Assembly: GCA_031265205.1 (NCBI GenBank)
Contig: JAISCZ010000069.1
Location: 37,306-101,305 of the forward strand
Direction of reading: 5' to 3'
Source: Deltaproteobacteria bacterium
GTDB taxonomy: Bacteria > Desulfobacterota > Desulfarculia > Adiutricales > Adiutricaceae
DNA length: 64,000 nt
In this document: in pieces, positions 56,832 through 64,000 of the stretch
How positions within the stretch are numbered: the stretch's first letter is position 1
Layout of the letters: the number at the start of each line of letters is the position of its first letter
The notes under the pieces: model-generated
Told to the model about the DNA's origin: nothing
Seen by the model: only the letters and a program-made list of their open reading frames with translations
Database searches by the model: none
Position numbers and translations under genes: made by a program

Positions 56832-57622
56832 AAGAGGGCCAAGACGCGACCGCCCGCGCTTCTTTCCACCTTTAAGGGAAGCTCAAAGGCCGCGGAAAGG
56901 ATTGGCGAGGTCAGGGTCCGCTCCAGTTCCCCCTGGGCCAGGACGGCGCCGTTCTTGAGGAGCAGGGCGTGGCTAAAAAAGGGCCCGATTTCCAATGTGT
57001 TGTGGGTGGTGAGGATCACGGTGGGGCCGTTGGGGGCGCTCGCCAGCCTTCTAGTCAGCTCGAGAAAAAGCTCCCGACCGCCCATGTCCAGATTGCTCAT
57101 GGGCTCGTCTAAAATCAGAAGGTCTGGCTCGGTTAAGGCCGCCCTGGCCAGGAGCGCCCTTTGCCTCTCTCCCGAGGAGAGCAGAAAAAAGGGCCTTTCC
57201 AGCTTGTCGCTCAGCCCGAAATCCGCCGCGGTTTGGCGGGCCTTTTCCACCAGGGCGGGCTCCGGGTCCGCGTAGAGGCCTAAGGAGGCCATGGGCCCGG
57301 AGAGAATGGTCCCCAAGAGGGTCTCGCCCCCGGGGGTAAGATCGGCCAGGGCCTGGGAGACCCAGCCGATTTTGCGCCGGAGGATCCTTAAGTCGACCCG
57401 TCCGAGGCGCTTTCCCAAGACGGTGACTTCCCCGTCCGTGGGCCAGATATAGCCGGTCACGACGCGCAAGAGGAGGGTCTTGCCCGCGCCGTTGGGGCCC
57501 AGCACGGTCCAGTGCTCGCCGCGGCGGACCTCCCAGTTAAGGTCGCGGAGGAGGGGCGTTCCCCCGCGGCTAAGGCTTACCCCGCGGAGATTGACGATCG
57601 GGTTGAGGCTGGCGTTTTCCAT
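56822..57622 (-). CDS. ABC transporter ATPase, ModF/COG1119 type
   Basis: A 266-residue single ABC domain. Walker A is LGPNGAGKT (about 39-47), the Q-loop is GWVSQAL, the signature is LSSGERQRALLARAAL, Walker B is LLILDEPMSNLD and the switch is LTTHN. The segments NWEVRRGEHWTVLGPNGAGK and VTGYIWPTDGEVTVLGKRLG are characteristic of the COG1119 group (ModF/PhrA-like ATPases). No permease or binding protein is adjacent, so it may work with a distant transporter or in a soluble role. The substrate is unknown. The gene ends inside the 12-base tandem repeats. Confidence 0.9.
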   Translation of the reverse strand: MENASLNPIVNLRGVSLSRGGTPLLRDLNWEVRRGEHWTVLGPNGAGKTLLLRVVTGYIWPTDGEVTVLGKRLGRVDLRILRRKIGWVSQALADLTPGGETLLGTILSGPMASLGLYADPEPALVEKARQTAADFGLSDKLERPFFLLSSGERQRALLARAALTEPDLLILDEPMSNLDMGGRELFLELTRRLASAPNGPTVILTTHNTLEIGPFFSHALLLKNGAVLAQGELERTLTSPILSAAFELPLKVERSAGGRVLALLNP

Positions 57623-57767
57623 TCAAGCCTTTCTTTGGCGGCGCGTTCGCGCTAGAATTGGTCTCCCCCAAGAGGCGACCGGTAGCCCGGGGGGCGAAAG
57701 GGTCGGAGCCTTTGGGGGGCGCGCTCCTCTGGGGGGAAAGACTCCTTATAAGGCCAAAAGGTTTTTC

Positions 57768-58241
57768 ATGCAATACCGCGTCCGCAAGGCCCATGTCCAA
57801 GACGTGGGGCCCATCTACGAGCTTTTGAAAAGCCTCGCCAAAGGGGGGCTTCTTTTGCCCCGCAGTTTCGCCAACATCTACGAGTCGCTGCAGACCTTTT
57901 TCGTGGCCGAGGACGGGCTGGGGACGGGAACTATCATGGGGATCGGGGCCCTCCAGGTGGCCTGGGAAGATTTGGGCGAGGTCCGCTCCTTGGCGGTCAG
58001 GGACGAGTACAGGGGACAGGGGATCGGCCAAGCCCTGACTTTGGCCGTGGAAAAGGAAGCGTGGGAATTAGGGATCCGGAGGACTTTCGCCTTAACTTAC
58101 GTACCCGAGTTTTTCGTGAAATTAGGTTATCGGATCGTCGGCTTGGACGCCCTTCCCCAGAAAATATGGGCGGTCTGTTTTAACTGCGTCCATTACCCCG
58201 ACTGTAAGGAGATCGCCGTGGTGAAAGATTTCGCGCGCTAG
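57768..58241 (+). CDS. GNAT N-acetyltransferase, ArgA-like
   Basis: A 157-residue protein of the short N-acetylglutamate-synthase type, which would acetylate glutamate with acetyl-CoA as the first step of arginine synthesis. It starts YRVRKAHVQDVGPIYELLKS and includes ARSF-like LLPRSFANIYESLQTFFVAED. The acetyl-CoA-binding motif is VRDEYRGQGIGQALTLAVEK, followed by FALTYVPEFFVKLGYRIV. The late CFNCVHYPDC segment is common in this subgroup. The ATG at 57768 follows AAAGG. It is a lone gene running opposite to both neighbours. A general GNAT role cannot be fully excluded. Confidence 0.82.
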   Translation: MQYRVRKAHVQDVGPIYELLKSLAKGGLLLPRSFANIYESLQTFFVAEDGLGTGTIMGIGALQVAWEDLGEVRSLAVRDEYRGQGIGQALTLAVEKEAWELGIRRTFALTYVPEFFVKLGYRIVGLDALPQKIWAVCFNCVHYPDCKEIAVVKDFAR

Positions 58242-58288
58242 GGCGCTAGAAGTCGGCGGGGAAAAGACGCGCCGCGCGGCCCGGAGGC

Positions 58289-58768
58289 TTATTTACGCGG
58301 TCGCCGCGGCCGCTCTTTCGGGGCGCCTAAGGGCCTTTGGGCCATGGCTTCCTTGTAGCGCGCGAGGGTTAGGTCGGCGCATTTTCGCGCGTCGGCGTTG
58401 ATCTCGCTCGCCCAAAAGCGCAGGACGGTCCAGCCGCTCGCCTCCAAGCGCGCCTCGCTTTCCCTGTCCCGCCTAACGTTGGCGCTAATCTTGTCGCGCC
58501 AGTAACGGGGATAGCGGGAGAGTTCCTCTTCCAGGGACGCGAGGCCCCGGAGGGCCCAATTGTGCCCGTGCCAGTAATCGCCGTCGCAGAAGACCGCGAG
58601 GCGGGCCCTGGTAAAGCACACGTCGGGCTTTCCCGGGAGGTTTTTGACGTTGACGCGGTACCTCAGGCCCCGCGCGTGGAGCGCGCGGCGCAGCGCCATC
58701 TCGGGAGCGGTGTTCGCCGATTTGACGGCGGACATTATCCGGCGCGTGATCTCGGGGTCTCTCGCCAT
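58289..58768 (-). CDS. vsr: Very short patch repair endonuclease
   Basis: A 159-residue Vsr endonuclease, which nicks next to T:G mismatches that arise when 5-methylcytosine deaminates. It starts TRRIMSAVKSANTAPEMALR. It then has LRYRVNVKNLPGKPDVCFTRARLAVFCDGDYWHGHNW, holding the catalytic Asp and His residues and zinc ligands, and NVRRDRESEARLEASGWTVLRFWASEI. Its start lies 11 bases after the stop of the cytosine methyltransferase gene, the partner that makes the methylated sites. The C-terminus is Arg/Pro-rich. Confidence 0.95.
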   Translation of the reverse strand: MARDPEITRRIMSAVKSANTAPEMALRRALHARGLRYRVNVKNLPGKPDVCFTRARLAVFCDGDYWHGHNWALRGLASLEEELSRYPRYWRDKISANVRRDRESEARLEASGWTVLRFWASEINADARKCADLTLARYKEAMAQRPLGAPKERPRRPRK

Positions 58769-58779
58769 TTTTTAAGCCC

Positions 58780-59796
58780 CTAACCCAATAGCTCCGTCGC
58801 GGTCGCGCCGCCCTCGCGCCCAGTCGCGGCGCCTTCCAGAAATTGGCCCACGGAACGCGCGACGGCGTAGGCGAGCGTCGGGGGCACCGCGTTGCCGATT
58901 TGCGAGACGCTCGCCGTTTTCGGGTGGGTAAAGAGAAAATCGTCGGGGAAGGTCTGGATGCGCGCGAGCTCGCGGATCGTGAGCCGGCGGTCCAGGGAAT
59001 AGTGGAACTGCACCCGCGACTTGGGGTTAGCCCTGACTGTATAGGCGGGAAGGTCCTTTTTATTTTTCTCGTCGCCTTGGCCGTTGCCCTTTTTGGCGCG
59101 GGCGGCCGCGAAAAATTGGCTTTGGTTGGGCACGCTCTCGTCGGCGACGCGCGCCAAATCGCCGATAGCCCATTCGACGCTCCGGTGCGCGCCTTTGAAG
59201 CGGGCCTCCGGCTTGGGGGGAAAGCCGCGCCGCGCGTGGACGTCGTCGCGGGCGCAGACGATAAAGAGGCGCTCGCGCCTTTGGGGCACGCCGTAATCCG
59301 GGGCGAAGAGTTTCCAGACCTCGACCCGGTAGCCGGCCTCCGCCAGATCGTCGCGGATGGTTCGGAGAACCGCTCCGCGCGCCATGCGCTCCAGGTTCAC
59401 GACGTTTTCGCCGATGACGATCTCCGGGCGGCGCGCGACCATATAGCTTACGAGGGCGCGGTAAAGCCGCCCCCGCGCCGACCCCAAGCCGCGCAAGGGG
59501 CCGCAGGAGGAGAATTCCTGGCAGGGAAAGCCTCCGATCAGCGCGCGGGCCTCCGGGGCCTTTTGGGCGTCCAGGGAGGCGAGATCGGCTATTTGGGCTC
59601 GGCCCTCCCCAAAGTAGCCGTTATAGGTTTCGACGCAGCGCGCGTCGTTGTCGTAGGCGGCTTTAATCTCGAAGGGAAGCCTGGGGAAATCTTCGCCGCG
59701 GTAACGGAAGCCGCCCCGGAAGCCCAAATCCAGGCCGCCGCAACCGCAGAAATACGAAACCACGCTATAGGGCTTTAGCCGTCCTTTGGCGGTCAC
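58780..59796 (-). CDS. dcm: DNA (cytosine-5) methyltransferase
   Basis: A 338-residue C5-methyltransferase. Motif I is SYFCGCGGLDLGF (about 10-22) and motif IV is GGFPCQEFSSCGP with the catalytic Cys (about 89). Motif VI is IGENVVNLER and motif VIII is PQRRERLFIVCAR. Motifs IX-X are RLTIRELARIQTFPDDF and QIGNAVPPTLAYAVARSV. The variable region between VIII and IX is short, as in single-specificity enzymes; the target sequence cannot be read from it. It pairs with vsr downstream. No restriction endonuclease is visible, so it may be a solitary methyltransferase or the rest of a lost restriction system. Confidence 0.95.
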   Translation of the reverse strand: MTAKGRLKPYSVVSYFCGCGGLDLGFRGGFRYRGEDFPRLPFEIKAAYDNDARCVETYNGYFGEGRAQIADLASLDAQKAPEARALIGGFPCQEFSSCGPLRGLGSARGRLYRALVSYMVARRPEIVIGENVVNLERMARGAVLRTIRDDLAEAGYRVEVWKLFAPDYGVPQRRERLFIVCARDDVHARRGFPPKPEARFKGAHRSVEWAIGDLARVADESVPNQSQFFAAARAKKGNGQGDEKNKKDLPAYTVRANPKSRVQFHYSLDRRLTIRELARIQTFPDDFLFTHPKTASVSQIGNAVPPTLAYAVARSVGQFLEGAATGREGGATATELLG

Positions 59797-59935
59797 GCCG
59801 CTCTCCTTATAGCGTTACGCTCGCGGGCGCGCGCGCCGCCTTTATTTAAAGTCTAAAACGCCTATATATAACGCTTTCGCGCGCGTCCTGTAAAGAGCGC
59901 GCGCCTTTCGCGGGCGGGAACCCTTGGGGGCACGC

Positions 59936-60493
59936 TTAAAAGAGCTTGTTCGCGTCAATTTTCGGCGGCGGAAGGAGTTTGTCCATCTCCTCCACGGTGG
60001 GGAGCGCGGCCAAAGAGGGCAGGTCAAAGGTTTCCAGAAAGCGGGCGGTGGTGGAATAGAGGATGGGGCGTCCCGGGAGCTTGTCCTGGCGGCCGGAGAC
60101 GCGGACGAGGCTCTTTTCCAAAAGATTCCTTAAAACGCCTCCCGCGTCCACGCCCCTGATCTTTTCGATTTCCGCGCGGAGGACGGGTTGGCGGTAGGCG
60201 ATGACCGCCAGGGTCTCCAAGGCGGCTCTGGAAAGGCGGGCGGGGCTTTTTTTGTGGAGCCTTAACGCGTAGAGGCTCAGTTCCGGCCTCGTCCGGAATT
60301 GGTAGCCGCCGGCGACTTCCCTGACGTCGAAGGCCCTATCCCCGCTCGCGTATTCCTCGCGGAGGGCCTTTAAGGCCTCCGCGATTCGCGCGGGGGTGCT
60401 CTCCCCTTCCAGGGCGGCGTGGATTTTGGCCGCGTCCAGGGGGACTTCGGAGACGAAGAGGAGTCCTTCCACGATTTTTTTAAGCTCAAGCAT
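59936..60493 (-). CDS. scpB: Segregation and condensation protein B
   Basis: A 185-residue winged-helix protein that pairs with ScpA and SMC in the bacterial condensin complex for chromosome segregation. It begins KKIVEGLLFVSEVPLDAAKI. It continues with FRTRPELSLYALRLHKKSPARLSRAALETLAVIAYRQPVLRAEIEKIRGVD, the family core, and ends near LVRVSGRQDKLPGRPILYSTT and FLETFDL. It lies 48 bases downstream of scpA in the same operon. Confidence 0.96.
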   Translation of the reverse strand: MLELKKIVEGLLFVSEVPLDAAKIHAALEGESTPARIAEALKALREEYASGDRAFDVREVAGGYQFRTRPELSLYALRLHKKSPARLSRAALETLAVIAYRQPVLRAEIEKIRGVDAGGVLRNLLEKSLVRVSGRQDKLPGRPILYSTTARFLETFDLPSLAALPTVEEMDKLLPPPKIDANKLF

Positions 60494-60541
60494 AATGGGC
60501 CCGCGGCGCGCGGCCCTTTTGGGGCCGCGGGATAAGAGTAA

Positions 60542-61303
60542 TCAGCGGTAGTCGTGCTCCAGGCTGGCGCGGGCCGCGGGGTCGGCGAGAAAGACCCGCG
60601 GCCCCTCGCTTTCGGTTTCCACGTCCTGGTAAAGCCTTAAAAAGCCCACCCGGGCCAGCTCCAAAACGGCCAAAAAACTTAAGGCCACGTTGGGGCCGGC
60701 GTCGCCGGCCACGACGACCTCCCGAAACGGCGCGCTTTGGGCCACGGTCAAAAAGGCCCGGATGGCCTCAATCCTTTGGCCGATGGTTTGGGTCTCCAGG
60801 TTGAATTTCAGCTCCAGCGCCGCCGCCGGGGCGCGGGAGGCCAAGGCGCGCCAGGCCTCGACGAGATCCCACAGAGACGCCCTGACCGTTTCCTCCGCCG
60901 GCGCCGCCTCAAAGTCTTCGCGATTCCCCCTGGTAAAGACGTCGCGGCCCAGAAGGAAGCGCTCCCCCAAGGAGAGGGCGGCCTCCTGGATAGTCAGGTA
61001 TTCCATGAGGGGGCCCACGATCTCGTCGCGGGGGTCTTCCGTCTCTTCCCCCTCGGCCTGAAAGCCCGGCGCGAGCATTTTCGACTTGATCTGGGTCAGG
61101 GTGGCCGCCATGACCAGAAAATCCCCGGCGACGTCCAGGTTCAATTCCCTAAGGATCTCGAGGCTCTCCAGGTATTGGGCGGTAATGAGGCTGATGGGGA
61201 GATCGGAGAGGCTCACCTCGTTTTTTTTGATGAGGTGGAGGAGGAGGTCCAGGGGCCCCTCGTAGATATCCAGCTTGAGTTGGAGGTCGCCGTCGGAGGG
61301 CAT
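60542..61303 (-). CDS. scpA: Segregation and condensation protein A
   Basis: A 253-residue kleisin subunit of the SMC-ScpAB complex. The ATG at 61303 is chosen because the conserved start LQLKLDIYEGPLDLLLHLIK follows at once and lies five bases after the upstream gene's stop; the frame extends upstream only as Ser-rich shadow. Other conserved parts are DLPISLITAQYLE, AGDFLVMAATLTQIKSKMLA, and a C-terminal winged helix with LSFLAVLELARVGFLRLYQD. Confidence 0.95.
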   Translation of the reverse strand: MPSDGDLQLKLDIYEGPLDLLLHLIKKNEVSLSDLPISLITAQYLESLEILRELNLDVAGDFLVMAATLTQIKSKMLAPGFQAEGEETEDPRDEIVGPLMEYLTIQEAALSLGERFLLGRDVFTRGNREDFEAAPAEETVRASLWDLVEAWRALASRAPAAALELKFNLETQTIGQRIEAIRAFLTVAQSAPFREVVVAGDAGPNVALSFLAVLELARVGFLRLYQDVETESEGPRVFLADPAARASLEHDYR

Positions 61304-61307
61304 GGCT

Positions 61308-61943
61308 TTACAGGAGGAAGGACGCGATGGAGCGGATAAGGGGCCAGAGGACGCGGCCGACGGCTCCCGTCGCGACGAAGAGGACGAAAAAAACGAGCAT
61401 GATGGGAAGGCTTCCGCGCTCGAGGAAGAGGACCGTCTCGCGCGGGAGGACGCAGGAGAGGACCCGAAAGCCGTCAAAGGGGGGAATGGGAATGAGATTG
61501 AAGAGGCAGAGCCCGAGATTTAAATAGAAGGCGATATAGAGCATGTTCGCGATGGGGTCCCTGAAAAAAAGCGGGACGCCCTCCCAGGACTCGCTCCCGA
61601 CGACAAACCTGATGGCCAGCGCGAGGATTATGGCCAAGGCCAGATTGGACAGGGGCCCGGCCGCGGCCACGATGGACATGCCGGTCACGGGGTTGCGGAA
61701 ATAGCGCGGATCCACGGGCACCGGCTTGGCCAAGCCGATAAAAAAGGTCATGAGAATGCAGAGGGTCCCCAGGAGGTCCAGGTGGGCCAGGGGGTTGAGG
61801 GTGAGGCGGCCCCGCTCCTTGGGCGTGGGGTCCCCCAGGCGGTTGGCGACGTAGGCGTGGGCGAACTCGTGGACCGACAGGGACATGAGCAAAGGGACGA
61901 TCATGAGAATGACGTCCGAGATGGACCGACCGAAAATCGTCAT
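61308..61943 (-). CDS. Site-2-protease-like M50 zinc peptidase
   Basis: A 211-residue membrane protease. The zinc motif is SVHEFAHAYVANRLGD (HExxH, about 23-27). The third metal ligand lies in NLIPIPPFDGFRVL (NPDG-like, about 165-178). It has four to five hydrophobic segments. This compact form lacks PDZ and CBS domains, and is common next to trpS or scpA in bacteria. It would cut transmembrane segments of unknown substrates. The ATG at 61943 lies 11 bases after the upstream gene ends. Confidence 0.9.
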   Translation of the reverse strand: MTIFGRSISDVILMIVPLLMSLSVHEFAHAYVANRLGDPTPKERGRLTLNPLAHLDLLGTLCILMTFFIGLAKPVPVDPRYFRNPVTGMSIVAAAGPLSNLALAIILALAIRFVVGSESWEGVPLFFRDPIANMLYIAFYLNLGLCLFNLIPIPPFDGFRVLSCVLPRETVLFLERGSLPIMLVFFVLFVATGAVGRVLWPLIRSIASFLL

Positions 61944-61954
61944 GGGGGGAAAGT

Positions 61955-62590
61955 CTAACCTTTTGGCCGCCAAAGGGCTTGGAGAAGGATGAGGGAGTCG
62001 CCGCGGCGGCTGGGGAAAGCGAAGGAAGAGGGCGCGAAGGAGTGGGCGGAAAGGCCCGCGAGCAGCTCCGGGAGTCTCGCCCGGGGCCAGGAGAGGGAGA
62101 GGGCGCCCTGGGGGGCGAGCAAGGCGGCGGCTTGCCGCAAAAGCGAGGAGAGGCCGCCGCGGCGCTCCTCCCGCCCCCAAAGGCGCTCCTCTCGGGGGGA
62201 GCGTCCCCGGCCGGGGGCGAAATAGGGCGGATTCGCGGTCAAATAAGAGATTTTTCCTCCTAAATCCTCGGGTTTTAAAGCGCGCCAGTCTTTGACAAGG
62301 ATCTTTAGGGGCGGAGAGTCGGGGACGAGCCGGCGCGCCCGCTGGGCGTTGTATTTTAAAAAGGGCGAAAAAAGAGGCTGCGCTTCCACTAAATAAAGTC
62401 CGTCCGCGCCTCGGAGCCTTCCCGCGGCGAGGGCCTCCAAGCCGACCACCCCGCAGCCCGCCCCGAAATCGGCGGCGATCCCCGCGAGAAACTGGGGGGC
62501 GGAGTGGGCGAGGAGGACGGAGTCTTGGGAAAAACGGTAGCCGCGGTGAGGTTGCGACCAGTCCGCGGAAAGGGGGTCGGGAAGGGGCAT
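61955..62590 (-). CDS. N6-adenine methyltransferase, TrmN6/YfiC-like
   Basis: A roughly 211-residue class I methyltransferase. The SAM-binding motif is AADFGAGCGVVGLEAL and the catalytic motif is TANPPYFAPGRG (NPPY, typical of N6-adenine enzymes). An N-terminal PHRGYRFSQDSVLLAHSAP matches the family start. The closest fit is the tRNA1(Val) adenine-37 N6-methyltransferase. I chose the ATG at 62590; the frame extends to a TTG at 62656 with a Pro-rich leader, and neither has a strong ribosome site. It heads the trmN6-M50-scpA-scpB operon. Confidence 0.82.
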   Translation of the reverse strand: MPLPDPLSADWSQPHRGYRFSQDSVLLAHSAPQFLAGIAADFGAGCGVVGLEALAAGRLRGADGLYLVEAQPLFSPFLKYNAQRARRLVPDSPPLKILVKDWRALKPEDLGGKISYLTANPPYFAPGRGRSPREERLWGREERRGGLSSLLRQAAALLAPQGALSLSWPRARLPELLAGLSAHSFAPSSFAFPSRRGDSLILLQALWRPKG

Positions 62591-62656
62591 GGGGAGGAGC
62601 GGGCCGGCCAACGGCGGAAAAAAGGGCCCCCTTGGGGAAACGGGCGCTGGCCTCAA

Positions 62657-63048
62657 GCCTCTTCCGCATTATATATCACCGGAGGGGCCTTTTTGTCCAA
62701 AAAGGGGGCCTTGGCCCTGGTCGGGGCGTCAAGGCCTGGGGCTTAAAAGACGCGACTCGTAGTCCCTACGGGGCGGGAGAGGGCTCGCGGGGATGAGCGC
62801 TCGCTGAAACGCCGTTGGCATTTCGCGTGGAAAGGGAAGGATATGGGAAGGACGAGACGACCGGAGGGCGCCGCCCGGGTGGGCTGGGATTTTCCGCGAA
62901 TTTCCTTCCTGGCGCAGTAGCAAAAAGAAGCCTTCATTTGTCTTCGCTGATTTTTTCCATCGCCAAAGGTCATTAACGATAACAGCTTAAAAAATGATGA
63001 TCAAATACATTAACTATTAAACAGTCATTATATAAAATGACCCACTAA
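62657..63048. other. Transition from GC-rich to AT-rich DNA
   Basis: About 390 bases without a gene. The base composition drops sharply near 62940, marking the edge of the AT-rich segment that fills the right end of the window. Confidence 0.5.
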
Positions 63049-63783
63049 TTATTGGAATTTTGGTTCAGAAATAAAATTTAAAAATTCTTTTCCAATCGTA
63101 GTTGTCCTATTTCCCACTACGAAATGATCATAATTGTCATTTGTTAAAGGAAAATCATAAGATTGTGTAGTAGTTAGATTTTTGTAAAATAAATCATTCA
63201 TAATTATTTTGCAAAAATCTTCTTTTTGATCTAGGTTAGGAAAAATTTTGGCAATCAAATGAAAGAAATTCGGATTTAACATATAAGAACCATCATAATT
63301 GTTAAAATTAATTTCTTTAACGCGTTCCATTTGACCATCAAGTAATTTTAAAAATTCTATGTGATACTCATTAAATTGGTCGAGTAGAGCTATGAAAACT
63401 TGTTGCTTAATTTCATCAAAATTATTGTTTATAGTAGAATTTAGCACAGCATTTTTAAGAGCGTTTATTTTTTCCTGTTTTGTCGTTGTCAAAGCGATTT
63501 TAGTCGCTTTAATAGCCATATCGATGAAATTATCATTTGAAATAATTTCTTCTAATGTGCCAAGGCGTTCTATGACATCTTCTAAAGACTGGCCAATAAA
63601 TTCAAACCATTGTTCTTGTCGTCTTTGAAGAGGGCGTTGCAAAAAATAGCCAAGCAATTCACTGCAAGTTGCTCCAGCAATTGGAATAATCCCTAAAGCT
63701 CCTTTCAAGAGAGCCAAAGTTTTGCAAGATAGAGTTCTATCTTTGGGAAATAGAAATTTTGATTCTTCGTCAGCCATAGCCAA
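63049..63783 (-). CDS. Unknown low-GC gene, membrane-associating N-terminus
   Basis: A 244-residue protein (starts MAMADEESKFLFPKDRTLS). Residues 25-60 hold a Gly-rich hydrophobic stretch (LLKGALGIIPIAGATCSELL) followed by FLQRPLQRRQEQWFEFIGQ and a helical SLEDVIERLGTLEEI. This resembles the start of helical abortive-infection-like proteins (DUF4393-type), but the match is loose. The rest is Asn/Phe/Ile-rich. Its codon use is AT-rich, unlike the GC-rich core to its left, so it is probably imported. No partner gene is visible before the window ends. Confidence 0.6.
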   Translation of the reverse strand: MAMADEESKFLFPKDRTLSCKTLALLKGALGIIPIAGATCSELLGYFLQRPLQRRQEQWFEFIGQSLEDVIERLGTLEEIISNDNFIDMAIKATKIALTTTKQEKINALKNAVLNSTINNNFDEIKQQVFIALLDQFNEYHIEFLKLLDGQMERVKEINFNNYDGSYMLNPNFFHLIAKIFPNLDQKEDFCKIIMNDLFYKNLTTTQSYDFPLTNDNYDHFVVGNRTTTIGKEFLNFISEPKFQ

Positions 63784-63905
63784 TCCCTTTGAGCCAATCT
63801 GTAAAAAAAAAAATTAGTTGGCTTGCGATTAATGACAACTAAGTCGAATCAATCAAAAGCTAACTGAAACGTAAAAATTATCCGAAGTTCCCTATCCAGC
63901 TTTAT

Positions 63906-63929
63906 AACCACAAAACCACAAAACCACAA
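63906..63929. repeat. Three tandem AACCACAA octamers
   Basis: Three exact 8-base copies lie in AT-rich non-coding DNA 120-145 bases upstream of the low-GC gene. They could be binding sites or simple slippage. No other feature is seen in 63784-64000. Confidence 0.6.
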
Positions 63930-64000
63930 TATTGGGATCGCTATTAGGCGTTTTAGCCAAATAGCTTACAACAATCATTGAGTTTTTTGACAGGGACACA

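Overview
The window is a chromosomal segment of a high-GC, Gram-negative, probably anaerobic bacterium. Three things suggest this: an autotransporter with an outer-membrane barrel, a 2-hydroxyacyl-CoA-dehydratase-type iron-sulfur protein with its ATP-driven activator and a membrane ferredoxin, and two ApbE-family genes. The trmN6-M50 protease-scpA-scpB block would fit Desulfobacterota (Deltaproteobacteria), but this is inference and I cannot name the organism. Several genes appear to use TTG or GTG starts. GC-rich coding DNA is interrupted by very AT-rich islands.

Layout. 1-1804: ilvB (cut by the left edge) and recR, minus strand. 2828-6480: an autotransporter whose signal-peptide region is split by a C8/G14 homopolymer block, so the gene reads out of frame as sequenced. 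6570-9166: apbE and a MATE transporter. 10838-11926: a second apbE-like gene that has lost the metal-site residues. 12145-17344: an Hsp70-like ATPase/TPR protein, a small UvrD-type helicase and an unknown protein with a proline-rich tail, tightly coupled. 18124-21930: a four-gene iron-sulfur electron-transfer operon. 22154-23832: a low-GC scar holding a type I specificity-subunit tail, an unknown gene and a broken fragment. 23825-29219: uvrD/pcrA, an archaeal-type thymidylate synthase, dCMP deaminase and a gene with a DGAHR motif, a nucleotide and DNA-maintenance group.

29767-56662 is a long plus-strand accessory region. It holds a giant SNF2-like helicase, three genes made almost wholly of a 27-residue ankyrin-like repeat (about 28, 52 and 16 copies), a 2073-residue P-loop ATPase with a partner gene, an acidic unknown protein, gene remnants and a decayed IS1634-like transposase. 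56822-62590 returns to housekeeping genes: an ABC ATPase, a GNAT acetyltransferase, vsr-dcm, scpB, scpA, an M50 protease and trmN6. The right end is AT-rich and carries one low-GC unknown gene.

The best candidates for undescribed biology are the 27-residue repeat family together with the giant ATPase pair, the Hsp70-helicase operon, and the apparent phase-variation tract in the autotransporter.
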